Assembly: GCA_003136335.1 (NCBI GenBank)
Contig: PLEA01000027.1
Coordinates: forward strand, 1-5,926
DNA: 5,926 nucleotides
Reading direction: 5' to 3'
Origin: Acidobacteriaceae bacterium
GTDB lineage: Bacteria > Acidobacteriota > Terriglobia > Terriglobales > SbA1
Below, piece by piece: positions 1 through 4,799 of the stretch (its first letter is position 1; every line of letters starts with the position of its first letter). The translations under genes and the position numbers were made by a program. The notes under the pieces are model-generated. The model was not told where the DNA came from. It saw only the letters and a list, made by a program, of their open reading frames with translations, and ran no database searches.

Positions 1-74
1 TGCACGTGCATCACCGATTTCGCGATAACCCCCGAGATTAGCCCAATCAGAACATACCAAATTAAGTGAAACAT
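1..74 (-). CDS. GlsB/YeaQ/YmgE family stress-response membrane protein, N-terminal part
   Basis: The gene starts at an ATG (74-72) and runs off the left edge, leaving 24 readable residues that begin MFHLIWYVLIGLISGVIAKS. This hydrophobic first helix with GLISGVIAK is the hallmark of the transglycosylase-associated (GlsB/YeaQ/YmgE) family. Family members are small inner-membrane proteins of about 80-90 residues with three helices, induced by stress; their biochemical role is poorly defined. A GGAGG at 86-82, seven bases before the ATG, is the best Shine-Dalgarno in the window and fixes the start. A -10-like TATACT lies about 37 nt upstream. The match is from family memory; the rest of the protein is outside the window, so the full length cannot be checked. 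Confidence 0.8.
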   Translation of the reverse strand, partial: MFHLIWYVLIGLISGVIAKSVMHV

Positions 75-111
75 ACTTTTTCCTCCAGCGTTTGCCTTCA
101 GAACGTCGTCG

Positions 112-144
112 AGTATAACCCATGGGTTTGGCAATTAACCAAAC
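112..144 (-). promoter_or_regulatory. Candidate promoter and operator-like dyad for the glsB-type gene
   Basis: On the minus strand a -10-like TATACT (117-112) lies about 37 nt before the ATG of the GlsB-type gene, leaving room for a leader that carries the GGAGG site. Directly upstream of it is a perfect inverted repeat, GTTTGG (126-131) and CCAAAC (139-144), with a 7-nt AT-rich spacer. That covers the place where a -35 box or an operator would sit. No good TTGACA-like -35 is visible. On the plus strand the same dyad is followed by TTTT, so a weak terminator for plus-strand transcripts is an alternative reading. Confidence 0.35.
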
Positions 145-196
145 TTTTCCTATGCCGTACAGTTCATGAGATGTCGCACAGCCGCTAGAGCCCGAA

Positions 197-322
197 TCAG
201 TTACTCGGCGTCTGCTTTGCGCCAGGCAGGCATTTTCTCAGAAATGCGATTTGTCCGGTGTGATGTGCCTCGTGCTCGCAGACGTGGGACAGGGCAGTCG
301 CTAGTCTGAGGCGGGGCAACAC
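197..322 (-). pseudogene. Decayed C-terminal fragment of a DinB-like protein
   Basis: Read on the minus strand from a possible GTG at 322 to a TGA at 199-197, this frame encodes about 41 residues containing ALSHVCEHEAHHTGQIAFLR followed by KCLPG. The pattern H..EHEAHH.GQ(I)..LRK is typical of the last helix of DinB/DinB_2 family four-helix bundles, where the second His of the HxxHxGQ-like stretch helps bind a metal. A complete DinB protein is about 150-170 residues. Here an in-frame TGA lies just upstream, and no other DinB-like sequence could be found between here and the receiver gene at 522. I therefore read it as a remnant, possibly with its upstream part lost near the dispersed repeat at 357-412. 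A chance resemblance or a tiny real ORF cannot be excluded. Confidence 0.5.
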
Positions 323-356
323 TACTCAATTTGCACACGAACCATTCAAGCCCCCA

Positions 357-412
357 TTGTCATTCCGAGCCGTCCGTAGCCGCAAAGCGGCGACGACGTG
401 TCGAGGAACCTG
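357..412. repeat. Dispersed intergenic repeat, copy A
   Basis: This element starts with TTGTCATTCCGAGC (357-370) and ends with CGAGGAACCTG (402-412). The start is identical over 14 bases to copy B at 3008, and the end differs by one base from CGAGGAATCTG there. Between them is a perfect small hairpin, GCCGC (379-383) AAA GCGGC (387-391). The inner part differs from copy B, so the conserved ends are the element's signature. I recall similar TCATTCCGAGC...CGAGGAATCT elements scattered between genes in Acidobacteriota genomes; that is memory, not a search. It lies between the DinB remnant and the receiver gene. Confidence 0.65.
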
Positions 413-521
413 CTTTCCTCCGATTCGACTAGCGCACGCGAGGGCCGCGTTGCCGGACGACCACACGCTAACTGGTCATTGGCGTCAATTGAGGACGGGG
501 CTATGTGTGTTGAGTCCCTAA

Positions 522-935
522 CTAACTGGCGTTGCGAAGCTTGGCAGGATGGTATTCCTGTTTTACCGACGCCAGCAAGACTTGAGCTTGGAGAATCAGT
601 TTGGACGCTGCCTGATTCTTTGCAACTACCGCGTGTATCCCAGCCGCGCGCGCTAGCCGTTCAACTTCGCTTCCTTCTTGGACCGTGAACAAAATAATCC
701 GCGTATCGGGCAGAAGTTTCCTGAGCAGCGGTGCTGCATCGAGCCCAGTCATGACGGGCATCGAGAGGTCCAGGATGATTAGATCGGGTTTGAGATTTTC
801 AGCTTTCTCAACCGCGTCATGCCCGTTTTCTGCTTCCCCCGAAATTTCAAAGTCAGGCTCTAGTTCAAATAGTTGGCGCACCAAAGAACGCACGGCCGAG
901 TTGTCATCCACAAGTAGAACGCGTTTCTTAGCCAT
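522..935 (-). CDS. Single-domain response regulator (CheY-like receiver)
   Basis: This 137-residue protein is one receiver domain with no DNA-binding or enzymatic output domain. The key residues are all present: the acidic pair D10-D11 in VLLVDDN, the phospho-acceptor D56 in the strand LIILDLSMP, the switch T84 in RIILFT and the conserved K106. In this family a sensor kinase phosphorylates D56, and the protein acts through partner binding or as a phosphorelay shuttle in the cytoplasm. The segment 100-109 reads IHAVVAKNQA rather than the common GYLLK, and a short basic tail of about 20 residues follows. No kinase gene is next to it, so the partner is unknown. It lies 51 nt after the 87-residue gene on the same strand. 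There is no Shine-Dalgarno before the ATG; a TATAGT hexamer sits 9 nt upstream, suggesting a nearly leaderless transcript. Confidence 0.93.
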   Translation of the reverse strand: MAKKRVLLVDDNSAVRSLVRQLFELEPDFEISGEAENGHDAVEKAENLKPDLIILDLSMPVMTGLDAAPLLRKLLPDTRIILFTVQEGSEVERLARAAGIHAVVAKNQAASKLILQAQVLLASVKQEYHPAKLRNAS

Positions 936-944
936 TGGTTTGCC

Positions 945-950
945 ACTATA
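945..950 (-). promoter_or_regulatory. -10-like TATAGT close to the receiver gene start
   Basis: On the minus strand TATAGT is followed by nine bases and then the ATG of the receiver gene. Transcription normally starts about seven bases after the -10 element, so the leader would be only one to three nucleotides long. No TTGACA-like -35 and no Shine-Dalgarno are visible, which fits but does not prove leaderless expression. Confidence 0.3.
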
Positions 951-986
951 GCGGAGGTTGGATGCGTAAAACCGGTGGGCTGGCTG

Positions 987-1250
987 TCACTTTTTATTCC
1001 AGTCCGGATACCCTAGCTTTTCTCTCTGGATGGCCCGCAGGGTCCGTATGGCGTCAGAAATGGCTTGCTGCTCCGCGTGTCCCTGAGCGCTCCCGACCAA
1101 GGCTTGCGACCGCAGAAAAATGGCTGCTTCTGCGGCATCCACGCGCTGCCGCAACGTCTGCGGGTCACCTTCGAGAAGGGCAGCTTCAAACTCGCGCTGC
1201 CAGTGTGGGTATTTTATGTTCTGGGATGTTGAAGTATCCTGGTGAGTCAT
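987..1250 (-). CDS. Small helical protein of unknown function (YPHWQ type)
   Basis: This 87-residue protein has no signal peptide, membrane segment or catalytic motif that I recognise. It has a short polar N-terminus, then IKYPHWQREFEAALLEGDP at about 12-30, an alanine- and glutamate-rich helical middle (LRQRVDAAEAAIFLRSQAL) and a C-terminal AIQREKLGYPDWNKK. It is probably cytosolic and all-helical. I associate this paired YPxWQ...YPDW arrangement with a small protein family common in Acidobacteriota, of unknown role. The start is supported by AGGGAGG at 1260-1254, although the gap to the ATG is only three bases. It is the middle of three small minus-strand genes, 103 nt after the putative zinc protein and 51 nt before the receiver gene, so co-transcription is possible. 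Confidence 0.8.
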   Translation of the reverse strand: MTHQDTSTSQNIKYPHWQREFEAALLEGDPQTLRQRVDAAEAAIFLRSQALVGSAQGHAEQQAISDAIRTLRAIQREKLGYPDWNKK

Positions 1251-1340
1251 TGGCCTCCCTAACGGTCGCTAACAGAATCTCGAAGTACCCCGCAACTTGC
1301 CGAAAGAGTGGCACATCCTTCGCTCGCAGCGAGGTGAACT

Positions 1341-1369
1341 GCTCAAGTTTGAATTAAATTGAGCTTTTT
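1341..1369 (+). terminator. Weak terminator-like hairpin on the plus strand
   Basis: GCTCAA (1341-1346) pairs with TTGAGC (1359-1364), and an inner TTT/AAA can extend the stem with one bulged G; five T residues follow at 1365-1369. The stem is AT-rich and no plus-strand gene precedes it, so it would only act on antisense transcription. It overlaps the stop codon of the minus-strand gene at 1354-1563. In the minus direction no T tract follows, so it is not a good terminator for that gene. Confidence 0.25.
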
Positions 1370-1563
1370 GTGCCCATGGCTCTCGGGTGCTCGGCGCAAA
1401 CATGGGATGTAAACTCTTTGTCGCGCTGCAACTCGAAGTTCTGCATCATTTCATCGAAAGATTTACCCGTGGGCGCGGCAGAAGGATCAAACCGCCAGGA
1501 GCATTCCGAGCAAGCAAAACCGCGAAAGCGCCCTTCTTCTACCCATACAAGTTTACGGGGCAT
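1354..1563 (-). CDS. Small putative zinc-binding protein of unknown function
   Basis: The 69-residue product begins MPRKLVWVEEGRFRGFACSE and carries two metal-ligand-like pairs: C18-x2-C21 near the N-terminus and H54-x-C56-x2-H59 near the C-terminus. They are separated by an FDxMMxNFELQRDKEF helix. This layout suggests a single structural zinc site. I recall similar RGFxCSECxW...FDEM...HVCAEH small proteins in Acidobacteriota, but no function is established. It is too small to be an enzyme; a regulatory or protein-binding role is only a guess. The ATG at 1563 follows AAGGGG with no spacer, so the start is not strongly supported. The frame stays open upstream for about 30 codons, but without a better ATG or GTG start. 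Confidence 0.78.
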   Translation of the reverse strand: MPRKLVWVEEGRFRGFACSECSWRFDPSAAPTGKSFDEMMQNFELQRDKEFTSHVCAEHPRAMGTKSSI

Positions 1564-1717
1564 CCCCTTATTGAAGTTGGTTTGTGACAGAGTGGTCTTC
1601 TTCCCGGCCAGGGCGTAGTTGACGGTTAATACGAGTGCACTGCGGTTACCTCAACAGGTTCTGAGATTAGAATGCAGCAGGCCGCGTGCCAATGTCGACC
1701 GACCAGCGGCAATTCCT

Positions 1718-2044
1718 TTAATTGCATTGTTTTTGGCAAGTTAGAGAAAACAGGGCGGTTTGGACAAGCCGCGATTCGCGGGGCTCCCGTGGCCCGGTTC
1801 CACCAGCGTGGTGGTTCTCGGCCAGGGGGTTGGCGATCAAGAATCCGGCAACCCAGCACTTTTTGCCATTCACTCGGCGGGACTGGTCCAGCTCTTCATA
1901 AAAGTCGTAGGCCGGCAGCGAAAGCAATCCTACGGTTTTGTAAGGGTTGTTCGGGTAGTTGTTGAAACATCGATTGCACCCATTGACTCCTTCACAGAAG
2001 CTACCTGTCGACACGGAAAGAAGCGCCTCGCCGCACTCGAGCAT
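1718..2044 (-). CDS. Doubtful hypothetical ORF with a CxxC
   Basis: From an ATG at 2044 this frame encodes 108 residues (a TTG at 2062 would add six). It contains FCEGVNGCNRC and then a stretch including PYKTVGLLSLPAYDFYEELD that reads like a folded protein, with many codons ending in C or G. Against it, there is no clear ribosome binding site, the C-terminal part looks like random sequence, and another minus-strand frame overlaps it. I recognise no family. It may be a small cysteine-containing protein or the remains of one. Confidence 0.25.
   Translation of the reverse strand: MLECGEALLSVSTGSFCEGVNGCNRCFNNYPNNPYKTVGLLSLPAYDFYEELDQSRRVNGKKCWVAGFLIANPLAENHHAGGTGPREPRESRLVQTALFSLTCQKQCN
1769..1823. 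other. Cluster of inverted repeats
   Basis: Two perfect dyads lie close together: CCGCGATTCGCGG (1769-1781) and CCACCAGCGTGGTGG (1800-1814). The second forms a 6-bp stem with a 3-nt loop and is flanked at a distance by GGCC on both sides (1791-1794 and 1820-1823), which could extend it across an interior loop. No T tract follows in either direction, so it is not an obvious terminator. It lies inside the doubtful ORF. Confidence 0.35.
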
Positions 2045-2126
2045 CCCGCCCAATGCCGCCAATCTTCTCTCGAGACCCGCGCTTTAAACTGAGTTGCGCA
2101 CAAGCGGCCGCGCCGGAAGTGGGCGC

Positions 2127-2507
2127 TTACCCTGCCAGCAGCACCACTCCCGCCGCCACCAGCACCGCAGCAATCCACCGCCGCCGGTCAACTTTTTCAT
2201 GCAGGAAGATTTTCGCCGCGAACGCGTTGCCGATGAACGTAAGCGACGCGGCCGCGGGTGCGACCAGGCTCACCTCTCCCCACGAGAGCGCGAACAACAA
2301 GCTGAAAAACGCAGCCGCCATGGCAGTCACGCCCAGAAAAAAGTTCGGGTTGCCCAGAATGCGCGAGACCACGGCCCACACTCCCGCACGTCGCCACAGC
2401 TCATGCACGTCGCCGACTTGCTTCATGGCGCGCGCCAAAAGAACGTCTCCCACAACCGACGCGAAGACCACGACCAAAATCCCGCCCCAGGTATGAGCGT
2501 TCCTCAT
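2127..2507 (-). CDS. EamA/SMR-like small four-helix transporter, subunit 2
   Basis: The 126-residue protein has four predicted membrane helices at about 8-26, 55-76, 78-100 and 108-125. It has the SMR/half-EamA layout of the drug/metabolite transporter superfamily. Shared features with the upstream gene are GD...AMKQ(V/T)G after helix 1, ALSW before helix 3, a proline in helix 3 (VAPAAASL) and LHEKVDRRRW before helix 4, so the two are paralogues. Full-length EamA proteins have ten helices; four-helix proteins must dimerise to transport. Its ATG overlaps the stop of the upstream gene by ATGA (2507-2504), which suggests translational coupling and matched amounts, as in heterodimers such as ArnE/ArnF. 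The substrate is unknown; the gene nearest the operon is an HpnJ-type enzyme. No strong Shine-Dalgarno precedes the ATG, in keeping with coupling. Confidence 0.87.
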   Translation of the reverse strand: MRNAHTWGGILVVVFASVVGDVLLARAMKQVGDVHELWRRAGVWAVVSRILGNPNFFLGVTAMAAAFFSLLFALSWGEVSLVAPAAASLTFIGNAFAAKIFLHEKVDRRRWIAAVLVAAGVVLLAG

Positions 2508-3001
2508 CGCCGCACCCCGCTCGAAACCGCAGGCACATCCTCTTCAGCGGGTGCCCCATTTCTAGCGTTCTTTCCGAGAAGCTTGCCCTGGCCGGAGTCG
2601 AAGGGTAGGGATTCGGAATACTCCTTCGAAGTCAGCGCGGGCCCTCTCGCAACGAATCCCACTCCACCGGAGATCAGCGCGATCCCCAGCCAGCGCAGCG
2701 GGCTGACCTGCTCATGCAGCGCGAACCTTGCCACCAGCGCCAGCAAAACGTATCCCAGCGATGTGGCCGGCAACACATAAGTCAGGTCTGCCCAGGAGAG
2801 CGCATTCATATACGATGCGAAAAAGGCGAGCAGCAGAACAATCCCCATTGCAACCCAGGGATTCAGGACCGCGAGAATAATGCCTTGCAGGTGATGGAGG
2901 GAAATGTTGCCGGTCTGCTTCATCCCGTGCGAGAGCATGGAGTCCCCTGCCGCTGCAAACACGGTAACTCCAGCCAGCACCAGATATTTACGAAAGGTCA
3001 C
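2504..3001 (-). CDS. EamA/SMR-like small four-helix transporter, subunit 1
   Basis: This 165-residue inner-membrane protein has four helices at about 5-22, 49-68, 74-94 and 101-118. It has the motifs AGDSMLSHGMKQTG, NALSWADLTYVLPATSLGYV and ALHEQVSPLRW that mark it as a paralogue of the following gene. It also has a polar tail of about 45 residues (120-165) absent from its partner, probably cytoplasmic. The start is a GTG at 3001: an in-frame stop lies a few codons upstream, and later starts would cut the first helix. There is no Shine-Dalgarno; the dispersed repeat begins only six bases before the start codon and seems to occupy the native leader. The gene lies 127 nt after the HpnJ-like gene on the same strand and overlaps the next gene by four bases. 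A lipid- or headgroup-moving heterodimer is inferred, not shown. Confidence 0.87.
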   Translation of the reverse strand: MTFRKYLVLAGVTVFAAAGDSMLSHGMKQTGNISLHHLQGIILAVLNPWVAMGIVLLLAFFASYMNALSWADLTYVLPATSLGYVLLALVARFALHEQVSPLRWLGIALISGGVGFVARGPALTSKEYSESLPFDSGQGKLLGKNARNGAPAEEDVPAVSSGVRR

Positions 3002-3007
3002 AATCTG

Positions 3008-3050
3008 TTGTCATTCCGAGCGAGGCGTTTTTGGCCGAGCGAGGAATCTG
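3008..3050. repeat. Dispersed intergenic repeat, copy B
   Basis: TTGTCATTCCGAGC (3008-3021) is identical to the start of copy A, and CGAGGAATCTG (3040-3050) matches its end with one change. Inside this copy the ten bases CCGAGCGAGG occur twice (3016-3025 and 3035-3044), so it is also a short internal direct repeat. It sits in the leader of the transporter gene, ending six bases from its GTG. It may alter ribosome access or carry a processing site between the HpnJ-like gene and the transporter pair. Confidence 0.65.
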
Positions 3051-3065
3051 GGCGTGCCACGCGAA

Positions 3066-3086
3066 GCGTCGCGTTCTTTGCGACGC
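3066..3086. other. Strong hairpin between hpnJ-like gene and transporter pair
   Basis: GCGTCGC (3066-3072) and GCGACGC (3080-3086) form a perfect GC-rich 7-bp stem with a 7-nt loop. On the minus strand, the direction of transcription, no run of T follows, so a simple intrinsic terminator is unlikely. It may be part of the neighbouring repeat or an mRNA-stabilising structure at the 3' end of the HpnJ-like message. Confidence 0.5.
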
Positions 3087-3128
3087 AATAATCGCGTGTC
3101 TGGCGCGCATCCTTAATCCGCCGAAGAC

Positions 3129-4598
3129 TCAGGCTTTGACCGGCTCGGCGGCGGCTGCCTCGTCATGATGCTTCTTCACCATCTTGTTGCGCGCCGACCG
3201 CAGCTTCAGGAAGGTCTTCGCCTCTTTGTAAAGCCGCTTGCGATCGTTGCTGTCAAACGCCGCCCTCCGCAATATGCGAAATACGGCCTTCGGACGGAAA
3301 TAATACTCGTCATAGAAACGATGCACGGCCGACATAATGTCATCGGCAGGCAGCCCGGGATACTGAATGTGCGCCAACTGATGTCCGCCTTCGTCGACCA
3401 TCTTGTTGTCGCCGACCATAAAACCGTTCTTCACCACGTGGTCGTAAAGCTCCGTACCTGGATACGCATGCGCCACCGAAACCTGAATGGTTTCCACGTC
3501 GAGTTCCTTAGCGAACGCGATAGTGTTGTTAATGGTCTCGTGCGTCTCGCCCGGCAGACCCAGAATGAAGTCGCCATGAACGATGAGCCCAAGCTTGCGG
3601 CAGTCCTTGGTGAACTGTCGCGCTCGTTCGACTGTCGCGCCCTTTTTGATGTTCTTCAGGATCTGCTGGTCTCCCGACTCATATCCCACGATCAGCAGCC
3701 GGCAGCCCGCTTCCTTCATCGCCTTCAGAGTTTCAAAGTCGGTGGTAACGCGCGAGGTGCAAGACCACGTCAGACCAAGCGGCTTCAGCTTGCCGCAAAG
3801 TTCGACGGTGCGCGCCTTCTGAATGTTGAAGGTATCGTCGTCGAAGAAAAATTCTTTTACGTTCGGCCACAACTGTTTCGCCTTCGCCATTTCGGCGGCA
3901 ACATCGTCAGTGGAGCGTTTGCGCCACGGATGTCCGCTCAGCGTCTGCGGCCATAGGCAGAACGTACACTGCGCCGGGCAACCGCGCGTGGTGTAGAGCG
4001 ACACGAAAGGATGCAGCAGAAATGGCACGTTGTAGCGCGTAACGTCGAGGTCGCGCTTGTAAATTTCAGTGACGTGTGGCAGCGCATCCAGATCCTGAAG
4101 CTGCGGAGCGTCGGGAGTGTGTACGACCGTTCCGTTTTTCAGGAACGAAACACCGGGAATCTCCTCCAGCGGCTTGCCCTTGGCGTAATCAACCACGGAA
4201 TAGTCAAATTCCTTGCGGCAAACAAAATCGATTTCCGGACAATCGCGCAAAGATTTTTCCGGCAACACCGTCACGTGCGGACCCACAAAGGCAATCTTGA
4301 TCTTCGGATTCGCCTGCTTGATCGCCCGCGCCAGAAGAATGTCCCCCGGGAATCCCGGCGTGGAAGTAAACAACACAAGGAACTCATACTCCTTGGCAAT
4401 CTCAATGGTCTCTTCGCCCGAAACGTGATGCGACGGAGCATCCAGCAGCCGCGCCCCGTCCAACATCCCCGCCGGATAAGCCAACCAAACTGGGTACCAA
4501 AAACTCTCTATTTCGCGGGTGGCGGGCCAACGGGAACCGGCGCCTCCGTCAAAGTTTTCGAACGAAGGAGGATTGAGCAACAGTGTTTTTAGAGGCAT
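3129..4598 (-). CDS. hpnJ: HpnJ-like B12-binding-domain radical SAM enzyme (hopanoid biosynthesis associated)
   Basis: This 489-residue protein begins MPLKTLLLNPPSFENFDGGA and continues with GSRWPATREIESFWYPVWLAYPA, the diagnostic N-terminus of the HpnJ family (usually about 470 residues). Residues 1-150 form a cobalamin-binding-like Rossmann domain. The DxHxxG motif for base-off B12 is not evident, so cofactor use is uncertain. The radical SAM core follows at about 200-400. It has the cluster-binding C207-x3-C211-x2-C214 (GCPAQCTFC), an EFFFDDDTFN strand (249-258), VGYESG (304-309) and HGDFILGLPGET (341-352). The last 90 residues are a basic tail. In Burkholderia, HpnJ is linked to turning a glucosamine-type headgroup on bacteriohopanetetrol into a cyclitol ether; activity here is inferred from family. 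The hpnI and hpnK partners are not in the window. No Shine-Dalgarno precedes the ATG; a TAAAAT lies 14 nt upstream. A related lipid or methyltransferase-like radical SAM enzyme is the main alternative. Confidence 0.87.
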   Translation of the reverse strand: MPLKTLLLNPPSFENFDGGAGSRWPATREIESFWYPVWLAYPAGMLDGARLLDAPSHHVSGEETIEIAKEYEFLVLFTSTPGFPGDILLARAIKQANPKIKIAFVGPHVTVLPEKSLRDCPEIDFVCRKEFDYSVVDYAKGKPLEEIPGVSFLKNGTVVHTPDAPQLQDLDALPHVTEIYKRDLDVTRYNVPFLLHPFVSLYTTRGCPAQCTFCLWPQTLSGHPWRKRSTDDVAAEMAKAKQLWPNVKEFFFDDDTFNIQKARTVELCGKLKPLGLTWSCTSRVTTDFETLKAMKEAGCRLLIVGYESGDQQILKNIKKGATVERARQFTKDCRKLGLIVHGDFILGLPGETHETINNTIAFAKELDVETIQVSVAHAYPGTELYDHVVKNGFMVGDNKMVDEGGHQLAHIQYPGLPADDIMSAVHRFYDEYYFRPKAVFRILRRAAFDSNDRKRLYKEAKTFLKLRSARNKMVKKHHDEAAAAEPVKA

Positions 4599-4612
4599 AT
4601 TGGGTATTCTTT

Positions 4613-4618
4613 ATTTTA
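4613..4618 (-). promoter_or_regulatory. -10-like TAAAAT before the hpnJ-like gene
   Basis: TAAAAT on the minus strand is followed by 14 bases and the ATG of the HpnJ-like gene, giving a leader of about seven nucleotides with no Shine-Dalgarno. No convincing -35 box was found. It indicates that this gene probably has its own promoter rather than reading through from the secreted-protein gene 200 nt upstream. Confidence 0.3.
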
Positions 4619-4728
4619 GCATTCGGACAGGGTTCTTCCAGGGTTTGACCCCGTGTTTCTGCAGGTTCCCCACATCCATCGGACATGACCTAAACGTTTG
4701 ATTTCAATGTACTAGCTCCGGCGGGAGA

Positions 4729-4744
4729 TGCATCGCGGGATGCA
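4729..4744. other. Small hairpin downstream of the secreted-protein gene
   Basis: TGCATC (4729-4734) and GATGCA (4739-4744) form a perfect 6-bp stem around GCGG. It lies about 55 nt past the stop of the secreted-protein gene in the direction of transcription. No T tract follows on the minus strand, so it may be a Rho-type or stabilising end at best. The rest of the 201-nt gap (4599-4799) holds only the putative hpnJ promoter. Confidence 0.3.
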
Positions 4745-4799
4745 GCGAAAGGCGAAAGCGTGCGGTGAGCGGGCGCAGGGGTGACTTAAGCCGCGAGCG

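Larger units (their letters stand above)
1564..2126. other. Long intergenic stretch with no confident gene
   Basis: Between the putative zinc protein and the transporter pair I see no RNA gene, repeat copy or recognisable protein. Several frames are open on both strands and overlap one another. The only one that looks mildly protein-like is the minus frame ending at 1718, listed separately. The stretch also has two perfect dyads (1769-1781 and 1800-1814). It could hold a decayed gene or an unrecognised structured RNA. Confidence 0.5.

Noticed and set aside
398..688. Plus-strand ORF of 96 residues
   Set aside because: It begins in the dispersed repeat and overlaps the end of the receiver gene in antisense; composition is not protein-like and there is no ribosome binding site.
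1326..1336. CTCGCAGCGAG palindrome resembling the core of the dispersed repeat
   Set aside because: It lacks both conserved ends (TTGTCATTCCGAGC and CGAGGAAYCTG), so it cannot be called a third copy.
1626..1859. Minus-strand ORF of 77 residues
   Set aside because: It overlaps the slightly better frame ending at 1718, is rich in Pro, Arg and Trp, and has no recognisable motif or start signal.
1930..1983. Minus-strand ATG with a GAAGGAG three bases upstream, encoding 17 residues
   Set aside because: The Shine-Dalgarno-like string looks good, but the peptide is short, Thr-rich and stops at once; most likely chance.
2053..2780. Two long plus-strand ORFs opposite the transporter genes
   Set aside because: They are antisense shadows of high-GC coding sequence, rich in Arg, Ser, Pro and His, with no family resemblance.
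3165..4592. Long plus-strand ORFs of up to 263 residues inside the radical SAM gene
   Set aside because: The minus strand carries a clear HpnJ-like protein with all cluster cysteines; these frames are its antisense shadows.
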